Assembly: GCA_933228675.1 (NCBI GenBank)
Contig: OW121740.1
Span: 558,001-622,000, forward strand
Reading direction: 5' to 3'
From: Stomorhina lunata
Taxonomy: Eukaryota > Arthropoda > Insecta > Diptera > Rhiniidae
Length of the DNA: 64,000 bases
Under the pieces are notes generated by a model. It made no database searches. It had not been told where the DNA came from and worked only from the letters and a program-made list of their open reading frames with translations. A program made the position numbers and the translations under genes. The first letter of the stretch is position 1. Each line of letters begins with the position of its first letter. This document shows positions 37,033-50,103 of this stretch, piece by piece.

Positions 37033-38539
37033 TACTACATATTTATGTATTTCATATTAATAAATTAATTGTAAGTTTGGTTGTTTAATCGATTTTTGAA
37101 AATTTTATTTGTATTAGTTTTCATTTAGTAGGATTTGTTTTATTTTCTCACCTGATCCGTGAAGAGGTCTAATTTAAGGTTCAAATAGGGCAACATTAAA
37201 TATGCATCATTGAACATGTGATAAACTATAATTGGTTTATTACAAATATTTATGTTAAAATATCATAACAAACTATTATTTTGGCAACTTTAAAGGGAGT
37301 GAAAATTTCTAAAACAAAACAAAAAAGAATAAATTCATGCAGCGAAGAAATTATGGGCTGCAATAAATTAAACAAAGATGAAAACATGATGATGCCTACA
37401 GATAAAACAATTGCTCTGAAGAAACTGTAAAATTGTTAGAATTATGTTAACAAAGATAAAAACACGTAAAGCGCTAAACAGAAGAGGTCAGCAGGACGTT
37501 AGAGGTGTAAGAAAGGATTCATAAAATATGCACCAAAAGAAAAAACTGGACTCAAGCCAAACTCAAATTAAAACAAAACGCAAAAAAATACCAACAAAGC
37601 AACAAAAAATGTGAACATAGTTTTAAGTATTAAACAAATACTTTGTATCAGAGAAAGTTCAGACCAAAACAAAAAAACTACGCCTTTCAAAAAGATTCAC
37701 AGAGCAAGTTACTTGAGTAATAAGCCGGAGGGTCGGGCGGAAGTGGTATTTGAAAACATTTAACTGAAATGAGGAAAATTTCTTCAATGTGCTAAAGTTC
37801 TAAGTAAGGAAAGCAAACAAAATACGAGCAAAAAAACAGTTATGCGTTTTTTCTACTTAGTTTTTTTTTCTTATTTTATTCTATTTTTAAGTTGTCTTAT
37901 TGTATACACGCTGTCTTGTTGTTAAGCTTGAGATGTTGATAAGTTTTGCTAATTAACAAAAATTTTGTTCGCTAATTAAATTTTTCTTTTTATAAAATAA
38001 TGAATGGAAACAACAAGCCCACCGGAAACTAATGATAAACAAGCCGTGCAACAAACAAATGAAACATAAAAATGTTTTAAATAAAATAAGAACAACTAAA
38101 ACAAAAAAAAGAATGAATCGGAAAAAAACGTGGAAAAAGCAGCTGGTGCGTTATTTTATTATTTGGTTTTTCTTTATTGGTATCGAGTTCAGATTTACGT
38201 AGAAACAATTTAGCAATATTTATTTTTTTTTTTTTCTTGATTTCAGTTTTTATTCATGTTTTTTTAATATTATGGTTCATAAGCAATTCTTCCTATTTGA
38301 AACTGCATCTTCTGGAATAATTCCTTAAAAAATATAAAAAAAGGAAAATTTATGAATAAGTATTTAAGATAAGAGGATCATTTTTATTTTTATTTTTTAA
38401 TTATCAAATTAATGGGCTATCCTTTTTTGAAGAAAAATAATAACGAAACAAAAATCAAATTTGTAAAAGGATTTAACTGAACAAAAAGCTTACTAAGAAT
38501 AAAATTTCAAGGCCTCCATCTTAAATGTATTTTATTAAA
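37033..38539. other. Intergenic/intronic DNA, no gene seen
   Basis: A purine-rich, A-skewed tract runs from about 37300 to 37850. There are no exons or repeats that I recognise. Confidence 0.5.
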
Positions 38540-39299
38540 ACAAGTAAGAAAGCGCTATAGTCGGTCAAGCCCGACCATACGATACCCTTCACCACTAAGG
38601 TCAAAGGTATTATTTTTCCTGTATAAAGTCATATAATTGCTAAATTTTGCCATCATACAAACATTTTCTCAAAACTTATATATTTAACCTGTTTCCGTCA
38701 TTTGGACTTATATGAGAGCTAGGGTCAAATGTGGACCGATTATCTCGAAATTTAGCAAATTGATTACAGTTATTACAGAAATTATGTATGCAAAAAATAT
38801 ACTCAAAATTTTTATTATCTTTAGATTTACGAGCGTTTTAGTGATTTTTTGTATTGGAGCTATGGTCAAATGTGGATCGATTTTAACGAAATTTGGTACA
38901 GTGATTTTAGTTTACATAAGCAGTATTTGTTTTAAATTTCATGAAAAAATATTGATATTTATGGCCAATATATCAATTCCGGCAAGTGGGACCTATGGGA
39001 GGTACCAGAAATAATGGACCCATTTTGACCAATTTCAATAGCCATGGTCCCATTATCAAATGATCTGCGCCAAATTTCATCGAACTAACTTTAGAATTGC
39101 GACCTGTAGTTTGATTACAAGGTTTACATGGGGGTCCAGCCAGCCAGACGGACGGACGGACATCGCTAAATCGACTCTGAAAGTGATTCTAAGCCTATTG
39201 GTATACTAAAAGGTGGGTCTAAGACAAATATTTCTATGCGTTACATACATCAGCACAAACTTATAATACCCTTTCCACCTATGGTGGTGAAGGGTATAA
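38540..39299 (-). mobile_element. INE-1/DINE-1-like element, near-complete copy
   Basis: The + strand left end is ACAAGTAAGAAAGCGCTATA followed by the hairpin GTCGG-TCAAGC-CCGAC and ATACCCTTCACCACTAAGG. The right end is CCTATGGTGGTGAAGGGTAT then AAA, an inverted copy of that last block. Read on the minus strand it has the INE-1 order: TTATACCC start, palindrome, GTATTATAAGTTTG, GAGTCGATTTAGCGATGTCC, (GTCC)n, and a 3' hairpin before CTTACTTGT. At about 760 bp it is the best reference copy in the window. The + frame at 38712-39014 is a chance frame inside it. Confidence 0.8.
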
Positions 39300-42200
39300 A
39301 TAGCCTTTACACAGTTGGCAAATACCGACAAACTTGATAGTTTCTTGACCTTTTTTCCAGAAATTTTTTGTTTTAAGGAAATTTATTTATTTTTAGAAAT
39401 ATTAGGTTTATAGCCACTTAAAACGGGCATCTCAAGTACGCTGAAAATCGTATATGTAATTTCATATATATTGGGCTCATGATATGAGCAAACTGCAAAA
39501 AAGTCGTAAAAGTAAATATTCAAACTATTGGAAGCTAAATATTACAGCCTTTCTAAGCAATCAAAAATGTATTCAAAAAATTTAAAACAATGTTTTCAAT
39601 TTATAACCAATTTTTTTTGAAATTTAACAAAAAAGTATAGAAAGCAAAAACTATCTTAAATTTAGCTTAAACTTTTTATTAAAAATCATGTTAAAGTCTC
39701 TACTGAAATTTTATAAATTTCTTTGGATAAGAGAAGGTATGCGTTTTCGCCAAAAATTCGTAAAAAATTGCTTTATTTATATTTCATTTTTCATTAAAAA
39801 ATCCTATAAATAACTTATCTTTGAAAGTGTAGCAAAATCTTATAATGGACCGTAAAGAAAATTTCACAAAAAACTATTTACTGAAGAAAATTAAATTTTG
39901 TTCTATTTTAAAGCAAAACCTTCCATTAAATGGAAGAAAATTCACACACACACACACAAATTTTAACAATAGGAAAAAAACAAAACAATATTTAAGCAAA
40001 AAGGAAAAACTAAGACTTTATTTAGAAATGGAAAAAGCTTGTAACGAAAACTGCATACAATGTTTGAGTTTAACAAAAACGGAAACGGAAGTGGTTATAG
40101 AAGATTGTTGTAAATAAATAGTTGTAATGCAGTTGCTGCAATTTACAAAATAATGCGAATTGAAATAAAATAAAACAAAACAAAAACTAAAATCACAAAC
40201 AAAAATACTTGGGCAAAACAAGAAATGAAAGAAAAAATTTAATTTCATTTTAAATAAGAAAATTAAATTGTAGGTTTATTTGTTGTATAAATGTTTAAAA
40301 AAATATCTTTAAGAATAACCATAGAAATGTAAATTACTCGTATATTTATTTAGTACTTAATATCGAAAACCCACCAACGATATACAATAATTGTATTATC
40401 ATAAAATTTATATTTACAAGTGATTCATAAATTATGAAATTAACCCAGGGCTTATAGTTAAAATTAATTGCCCAAACTGACCATAAATTTCAGTCTGATC
40501 ACAATAAAACCACAATTTCTTAACAGGTTTCCATTCAATTTTTTGCTTGTTTTTCAGATAAGTCAGTTCTACACATTTCTCTCGCTATAATGATTTCAAT
40601 AAATCTTGGACGTAAACTCAAGAGTGTTTAGTATTTTTTTTTTTTTTTTTGTTTTTTTGCATAAAGAAAATTATAAATTAATTTTCATGTTTTCTCAAAT
40701 AAATAAATTTGAATAAATGATGCTCTTCCAGTGAAAACAAAGGAAATAAACAAAAGAAAATAAATGAAATGAATCAAGATTTCCTAACAGGTGCTTTTGT
40801 ATTTTCATATCCTCGTTGGTGTTTATAGGCCATTAAATGAGTATTAGATTAGAAATTACAAAAACAAAAGGGAAAGGGAAAGGGAACTCATTGAGAAGGG
40901 GAAGCTAATGAAATAATTATAACTTCATACCTATACTCGAATATATGTATGTATGTATGAGCATTCGTATGTATTTGTATTGTATTTACTTCTACAAACA
41001 TATAAAAAGGTAGAAAATGAAAGTGTAAATCTTATTATGTTAAGTGTTGCCATGATATCGATATTTATTTTGTATAAAACTTTAAATATTAATTTCAAAT
41101 CAAGTTTAAAAGAATTAAAATTATATTTAATTTCTTTTTTTTTTTATAAAATATGTAGTCTAACAAAAAATTTAGACAATGGCAATACTGATGAAAGTGT
41201 AAGTAAAAATGGAGGGTTATTATAATGTCGAGTGTATATATAAGTACATACATATGTAAATCAATAGATGTTAACTTGAATAATGAATAACCTTTAAAGA
41301 AGCCAGATTTCATTACGAAGAGCTAAAAATATATTACCGAAGTATGAAAAGATGAAAACACTTGCACCTACAATAGGGGCAGTTTGGATTGTAAAACTTT
41401 CCCAAATTTCTGACTTTTTTCGAATGTGTCCTGGAATTCTTTGTAGACCCAATCCTATTCAAATTGATCATTGATCTATACATGCAGTACATATGTACAT
41501 ATGCTTTGGACTTAACGTTTCATTTCTTATAGTTCTTGAGATAACGTCAAAAATAGTATAAGTAGAAACTGTACGCACAATAAGTGATTAATGATTCATT
41601 AACATCCAGTGCTCGACAAACTTTTCGTGGTTATTATCACACAATATGAGCGGTGCTCGTATATTTGCCAAAGGTTTGTGGTTAAAAGACGTTCATACTT
41701 AGGAACAAATTTGTCTTACTAAATCCTTGATGTAGTGCACACTGGGACAAAATTTTTTTAAAGTGTATTTTTTGGCTTAACTTTATTTATTTGATGTGAT
41801 AACAAAAAAACGACAATATCACTTGTTGAATTATGAGTTTTTTTAAATTTTATTTTATTAAAACTTCCCCACAGTGCAGTTTATATATTTGGTAGGTATC
41901 TTATGTTTCACAGAATTGTAATTATCTTTGATTAATTGTTTAACGGCTTCGGTGGTTTAAGAGACAATATAACAGTCCAAACACATACAAGAACAGTATA
42001 CTTAGAGTAAAATAAATGAAGCTTTTGGAAAATGTTTAGCCACGAATAGAGTAATAAGTAAAAAATAAACGGGAAGACAAGGCAAAAAGGTACATTAATG
42101 GCCATAGAACGAATAGAAGGATTTTCGGGTATAAACGCGTCTTCTAAATTATAATAAACATTAGTTTATATTGGTTTTTGTGGTCTTAGTTGAGTTGAGT

Positions 42201-45200
42201 GTTGAATTGAAATTGCAATAGGACGTAATGAAATATTAACAGAATAAAATTAATTTAAATTAGTTACTCTCAACTCAGATGTGTTTAATTTAAAATTTAA
42301 CTATAAATCAACTTTTTATAATTACGAGTACTTTGACAAAATTCCAAATAAAATTTTCATGTGTTCTAGGATATATTTTATTTAACAAAATCAAGTTTGG
42401 TTTATACATTTTCATATTCAATTAAAAATCACCTGCTTGAAATTAACAAGCAGCCGAAAAAACGCAGCTTGTCTCTTATTAGCGGGAATTTTGTTTTCTT
42501 ACACTTTTATTTCCGATCAGAAAATAAACTTTTTACACCTTCAATCGAAAAACCTTTGAAATGCCGAGCAAAAATACAAATCTTATTAAGTCAATACCAA
42601 AGGAAAGACAAGACAAACTGAACACAATATGGCCAAAATTAAGATATTATTTAACACAAACACACAAACATAAATAGCTTCAATGATAGCATTTTTAAGG
42701 AAAAAACTTCCACTGAAGGAAATCAAAGATTCAGATTGAAAAAGTTTATTTAATTTGCAAAACAAACAAATAAGCATAAGACGATGAAAAAGATGAGAAT
42801 GAAGCACAAAAAAACCCAAAAATAAATTCATTCATGTTACAAAAATAATGAATTCGTTAAAACTTATGTAAGAAATGCCAATAATAAAAAAATTTCGAAA
42901 ATAAAAAACAAAACTTCCGCCAAAGATGATGTGGTTTTGATAATAAACTTGAAGCATCCAGGAGTGGGAAATGACAAGGAAAACATACACACATTCACAA
43001 ATACAAATAAATTTATGAAGGTACTTTTTTTCTGGCAAGAAGACAAAATTATTTTTAAATTGTTTAAAGTTTCTCAAAGTAAATTTCTAAAAACAAAATA
43101 AATTCATAAAAATAGGCAAAAAAAATAATTTCTACTTTTTATCTCTTGCACAAACTTTTATAATGTCAACACTCACTAGAGAAATAAAAAAGTGTATTAA
43201 AAAAACATACTCACGCATACACAAACACACACACAAATAATAAATATTCTAATTCCCTAAATAAAGTTTAAAACTTCAAAACAAAAAATCCCTTATGGCC
43301 AGCCCCGGTCGGTAAAGTTATCGTGAAAATATTAAGAAATAACGCCAAAGAGAAAAAAACATTTGATTTGTTTAAGAGCAATGAAGCGCACACATGCGAT
43401 GCGATTACGTCCCGAAGGATGGCTCCTACATTCTGGTTCACTTGTACCCACTTGCGACTTTAGTATTTAGGAATATTCAAAAGAAATTAAACTTTAAGAT
43501 CTTTATTTTGTTTTTAACAAATTCTTACAATTTGGAATTGTTCCGTTTGTCAGGATGAAGGTGGAAACAAATGAATTGAAAATTATTTTCAATTCGTTTG
43601 TTTTGCTCATTATAATTGCTGCGTCTCTAAAGCCGACTTTGGAGGCATAAGACTCCGCTAAAAGCAACAACAATAACAAAAATAAGACAAGCCTGGCAAG
43701 ATATGGCTGTTATGCATATACATACATACATACATACAAAAGGAAAAGATTTGTGATTTCATCTGTAAGCCTCAAGCCAAAATGAAAATGAATTGATTTG
43801 GAATAAAACGTATTGATTTGTATTCAACTGAACTGAGTTGTATTTTAGTAACAAACAGGCGGTAAAATACACACAAATTATTATATTTTTTTGATTAACT
43901 TATTTTTAGTTTTAACGATGAATGCAAACTGCAACGCAACCAAGAAAAATACACAAGAAAAGTTTATAATCTTGGTTTAAGTTAACCCAGAGTCAAAATA
44001 TTACCTTATTCAATCTATTATTCCGGTAATAATTGTTTATTTTTCACACAATTTAAATAGAATGAATTCATCTCGAATTACCAATTGCAAGATACGCTCA
44101 AATTAAATCGAGTGACTGATCCCCTCACTCGATTTATATTAAAACTCATAAAATTTCGTAGAACAACAATATACATTTGGGAAGCACAAAGTAAATTATA
44201 TTTGAATTCAATACACAAAATGCATTTTCTCGAACCTTCTAAAGTTCAGTTTGATTCCAATAAGCCCTCTAAATATGTATCCTATCTTAAAATGGGTCAA
44301 TATCTAATCCAAATACTTAATAAGTTTAAATAAAAATTAGTCTATAATAATTATATGGAATTTGCGTAAAAACTCATCATAAGTCATATGTGAACAAAAA
44401 ATATATTGCATTTATTCCAGATGTCTGAAAAACCTTTTGTGCTTAAAATTTTAACCAAACAAAACAATTTTAGCTCAAACTCTTAAATTTTTGCAAACTA
44501 ATTAAGTTTTTCTTTTGAAGGCGAAAATCCAGTAAAGAGCGTCTTTAAAAATGGAAACAAAAAAAAAATGACGATGTTTATGATGTATATAATTATGAGT
44601 CGTTTCTTAACACTAACCTAATGAAGTCATCAAAACTGAAAAAGACAAGAAACGATGAAATATACATCCAACCATTCACCATAAGCCATAAGACATTAAA
44701 TGCAATAAATAAAAACGTTAAAATATTAATGATAATAACATAGCCAATGTACGAGAATACATACATATATGAATTGCTTTAAGCAAGAAGTTGTTAAAAG
44801 GTTTCATCCTTAACAAATTCCAGACAGGAGTTTATTAAACAGTCACTCATGTAGACACTTGAATAATTTAACCAACAGATGATTCAATGTAGCCGTCCAT
44901 CCGTCTATACTCGTACACAGAATGCAAGTACAAGTTCATGCCATCATGCAAATACGAGTATTATGACAAAATCAAGGCCAGAAGCAGTTATTTCTATTTT
45001 CTAAATATTGACTAAAACATACGTGCCGTAAAATTTAGGTTATATTCAAAATTACGCCGCACACTCTGAAATTATTTAAAGACTAGTTTTGTTTTAATAA
45101 AAATTTCGGATTCATATTTTTTCTGCTTAAACCTTTCTTATACTTCAGTTTGAAGTAAATGTTAAATACTGAGAATTAAATAACGTTTTTATTGTACAAA

Positions 45201-48200
45201 ATGCATATTCAATCAGACAAAACTTTGTTTTGTCTATCGAATTCGAATTATATATCTTAAATACATTTTTAAGAACTTAACCTGTTTAACGGATTTTTCT
45301 TGATACGATCAAAAGCTCACACGATAATCATTAGTTACAAGTTATTGACCTGAACTCTAACGATCGGTTAATGATACATTGAGTATTCTGCGCGAGAAAT
45401 TTGAATACAAGGTTATCTCACGTGGAGGTACACATCACTGCAAACTGAAATTGTACGATTTATAAAAGTTAGTTTTTCCTTTCATGAGTTCCTCAAATCG
45501 CTGGTACGAATAAATTACATAATATATCGGTCCTTAAAGCATATATCGCAATCAACCGGATTTCTCAGCCAGATTCAATTTACAAAAGCCGCTGAACTTA
45601 GAGAAGCAGTGGCAGACATTTGAACAATGTTAAATTCCAAACATTATAGTATCAATAGGTCTTTCAAACGAATAAAATATATACACGCTTAGTTCAATTT
45701 TAACTTAAAGATAAGAAGCTCTCAATGAAAGGTCTTTCGTTGAGCACTTCATATCTTTACATTAAATTTAAACGAAAACTATTTTTTTATACAATAGCGC
45801 CCTCTTTCTAGCCCTTCTATTATCATGAATCTGCTCTGAGTCAATGACTCAAACGGTTACACTTTCAAAATTATCTTTATGCTCAAAAAAAATATCATAT
45901 GGTTAAGCTGTTAAAAAAACATGAATCTGTCTGTCTGTCTGTCTACCTATTCTGCTAAAACTGCCTAATTCCGGCCAATTTTATGCTACACAATTTTCCT
46001 CGTACAACTTTGGAAGATCATTATGTTAATTATGATTATGATACGAGTATGAATAAAGTTGTTTAGGAAGAAGTAGAAGAAGAACATTATCTTTAAGTAC
46101 GTTTCCAGTAGGCCTGAAGCTAATTGCATAAATTACTTTGATAATAATTATTTAGCCATGCAGATACATACGAGTTCCTTTTATCTTTAATGTTCATATA
46201 ACTTTAGGCGTATTTGTATGTAAGAGATAAATGCCAAAACTATTTGTTATGAATTTAAGCGTTTATTTGGTCAGTCATATTGTTGCTTAATAAAGCAACT
46301 TTTAACGGAGGCTAGTTAAACTATTTACTTAGTTCTTGGTATTTTGTTAAAATTTATAATAAAATTCACCTCCAGCATTAACGAAAGTGCATTCTGGCCA
46401 ATTATAAGCATATGACACACTACCCAATTATAATTTATATAAAATATGTATTATGTATGTATATAGTTAATCTAGTAAACTATTACTTTAGATGCAACTA
46501 TTTTTTCTTATTATTTTGAATTTTTGATTTTTAACCTCGTAAATAAAATGAATTAGATCACTCGATATGTAGTGCTTTTAGGCATATTAGTTTTATAACA
46601 TACATATCGTCACCTGAAATGCAAAAGGACGTAACTGACACAAAAATTACAGTTGATTTTTTGATTGATAATGACACAGTAACCCCACCTAACATCTAGC
46701 GTATGGTTACAAACAGCGATTTTATTCACTAAAAACCAAATGTTTAAAATGTTGCTCAAAATTTGTATTGTCGTTAAACCCTTTTCGTTTAAGAAAATAT
46801 TCAGCTCTTTTGTTTTTTAGCAATTGCTCAAAAACTAAACGTTTTTTACCATTCTAGTTTTGTTAAAGTTTTCTTTGCTTATGGTTTGTTGACCTAATGT
46901 TCCTTGTACTTAGTTTAAAAATTATAACATTATAACAACATATAAGTGTAGTTACGCTCTTTTGCATTTTAGGTGGCGATATGTATATTATATAATATAA
47001 AACATTGAATCTTTTAAACTAAATAAAATATCGTCAAACGGTTGCGCAAGAAAACCAAAATATTTTTTTTTTAATTCGGAATACCCATAGTCCCCTATGG
47101 CATAAACGCTAAAGCAAACTTGTAACAGTTTGCTTTTACTATTCAACAGCCATTTAAAGTTGTTTTCATTATTTAATATTTAAAGTTTATATGTATCTGC
47201 GTACCTTATAGATACAAACATACACACATATAAAATAAAACTTATTGCGGCGTAAATGCATATTCGTTATGAATACAACAACTATTTATTGAGGCGCATG
47301 AAACCATCAAAACTGGTAATTATATAACAAAAGGCATTCATTTCTCATTTAATGTTGCTTCTTGTCCTGTTGTTGTTGGTGTTGTTTTATTTTTTTATGC
47401 GTGTTTTATGAAATGACTTTTGTGGTAAGCCCTGATGGCTTGGATAGATGATGATGTTGATGCTGGTGGTGGAGATGATACACAATGTAAGTAGCATAGA
47501 ATATTGCTGTTGATGTTGCTTTTCGTTTTTTTTTTAATTCCCTTTTGGTCTATGTTGACTAAATGACTGCATGCCGCGTGTTGCATGCTGTGCTAACGTC
47601 AGCAACACTCACCAACAATTAATGTATTCACAGATTTACAATAAAACAAAAATCTATTGCCAATGGAAATTTATCACATTTTGTGGAGCTGAATGTATAA
47701 TAGTACGTATTTTCTTCGTCGAATACTATAAGTTATCCCTGCAGTTTTTGGTAATTCAAGAAGGATTTGAAAATAGTAATATATAGTTCTGATAAAGGGC
47801 TGTCAATTCAGCCTTTTTTTATAATGAAATTGTTTTTGATAAGAATTTTTACTATTATGAACGAATACCCCTAATATTTTGTGTTAAAATGTAAACAAAA
47901 CAACAACAGTTTATCCTTAAAGGCATTACATTAAATTTAAATCGATTGCTTATTTTTTATGCAACTGATAATTTTTGTTGTTATTGCTCGTTCGTTCCAA
48001 TGTCGCGGTTAACAATTGACGTTTAGTCGTTAGCTTAAAAGGTTTAAATAAGTGCACATGAAGGGAAAACCAATATATTAAAAATAGTCCTGAACTGTGG
48101 ATACTTCATTCACACAGAAATTCTCAACGATACAATTTTTAAGTACTTTTTAAATTAATGTTTCGCTGATGCTAATAAAGACATTAGTTTTGCTTTTTTA

Positions 48201-49722
48201 AATTTTCCGGAGGCTTTAACCTGTTCTTCACTTGGATTTCATTGCTTTAGTTTGGTTTTTCTGCTAACGTCAACTTTTACGTCATGCACAGAGGCGTTAT
48301 TTTGCGGTATGATGATTGTTTATGACTTAAATGTGTTAAAAGCTGGTTACAATTTGTTGAACGAACATGACTCTTAACTATCCAACAAGTCAAACTAGAT
48401 TGTATTTTATTCTATCGCCAGATAATTAGTTCCATGTCGAAATAATTTAAAAATTTACTAAATCACTTTAATACAGGAAACCCTTTAAACCAAATTGCAA
48501 TATGAGAGAAAAATTTAGCTAAACTGCATTAAGCCAAGTTCCCCACTTACAAGTTTTCTATGTATACAAATATGTATGTATGTATGTATTATGCATGTGT
48601 ATACTTTTATAAAATTGTGATTTTAAGTTAAAAAGATATTAACGTTTACTAACTAATGTTAAGTCGAAGCTTTTAAAAAGATTAACAAGTACAATTTCAT
48701 CAAAATATGAATTTCATTGAGGTTATTTTGTATTGAAATAAAACAAAAGATCTTTATGTGTATTAAATATTTTTCTTATAATAAATATCAATGCAATCCC
48801 TTAATTTTCCTGCTATTAATTATAACATTTTACATAACAATTTATAAAATGCAGTTTTGCGAAAAACAATAAAATAAATTTTACTAAATTCTCATTTTTT
48901 TTTTTTTTTGTTTTATGTATCTTTACAAAATATTATAGAAATTTTCCTTTATATTTACAATATTATTGCCACTAAAAACAACGAAGAAAACAAATTCAAG
49001 AAAGAACAAATAGTTTCTAAAAGAAAAGAATTCTTTACGTAAAATTGTTGGAAAAATCCTTTTTGTAGGCGAGAGAGAAGTATTTATTATTGAACAATAT
49101 ATTTTTCCATTTTCCCATTAAGCAGGACGGCTCAATGGAATGATTTGAAACTATAGAACATTCGTTGTAATTGAATCAATGAGGGGTAAGTGGGTTAAGT
49201 CATTCTCGCTTAAACTTTTGAGTTTACGGCAGAGGAAGAGGTGAAGTCGCCATTGCTCACGTACTGTTCTGGTGTTAAACATTACCAGCAACATTGTTCA
49301 AATTGCAATGTTTGGCACAAGCAATTTGGTCTACTATTTTCTTTTTTAGTTTTCGGCTGTGGAAAATATATGAGTAAAAGTTTTAATTACCCATAAAGAT
49401 GCTGTTTGTTGAAAAACTACAATATATGTATGTATAATGTAGAACTTATTGTACATTGAACATAAGCATGCACTTGCATGCTATAGTATAGAAACATACC
49501 AACTTTGTCGGCTGCATAGTCGAGCAATTTTGCGATAAAGAAATAAACCAAACAAAAACAAACCGAAATTACAAAAATATTTGATACCGTACGAATCAGT
49601 ATAAAAATATATATGGGAGTCCATACATACATTCATATGTATATTCATACATTCAAAGTAGAAATACATTGGCGTTCAAATAAGAGCCCCGGCAAAATAG
49701 TTCTAACTTTGGTAAAAATATA
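39300..49722. other. Long gene-free tract
   Basis: Ten kilobases without a supportable exon. Short reiterations include (CATA)n near 43720 and (CTGT)n near 45925. A GC-richer patch at 43395-43460 stands out but has no recognisable coding or RNA feature. Possible decayed transposon sequence lies at 45400-45960. A GAT-rich patch at 47430-47490 ends in a strong donor-like GTAAGTAG but lacks an acceptor or family match. Confidence 0.45.
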
Positions 49723-50103
49723 TCTTCTATAACTAATAATGGGCGAAATAAAGGTGGGCGTGGTCCTATAAAGTGGAATCAATAAGTTGCATAATCTATG
49801 AAACTAAAATTAAAGACTTTATATATACTTTGAGTAATTTGCTTGAAATCTTGTCTCTTATTGTCAAAAACGGGTTTAGTAAAAATAACTCTCATCCTAA
49901 ATACAGTAAATACATAATTTGACCTACATATATTGCGCATAAAAAATATATTTAATAAACCTTTCTTCTTCTGTTTTCCTTGACTCCCAGTGGAGCATAG
50001 GGCCTCAATAAACCTTTAGCATTAAGGCAATATATAAAAAATAAATTGCTAGAAATAGCATACAAACGCGGAAGAGTAGCGAAGCACACCGGTATTTAGC
50101 TAG
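49723..50103 (+). mobile_element. Possible small non-autonomous Helitron
   Basis: The left end is A|TCTTCTATAACTAATAATG. The right end is GCGAAGCACACCGGTATTTA then GCTAG|T. Helitrons begin with TC, end with CTRR preceded by a small hairpin (here a decayed GC-GAA-GC), and insert between A and T without duplication. Only these termini support the call. The interior has the block GGGCGAAATAAAGGTGGGCG and the 40-base segment shared with 28869-28909. Confidence 0.45.

Noticed and set aside
38712..39014. Plus-strand 100-codon frame
   Set aside because: It lies wholly inside the INE-1-like element, starts within a repeat and has no protein family features.
47400..47520. A first exon MAWIDDDVDAGGG... 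ending at a GTAAGTAG donor
   Set aside because: The coding-like run is GATGATGTTGAT low complexity and no downstream exon or family match supports it.
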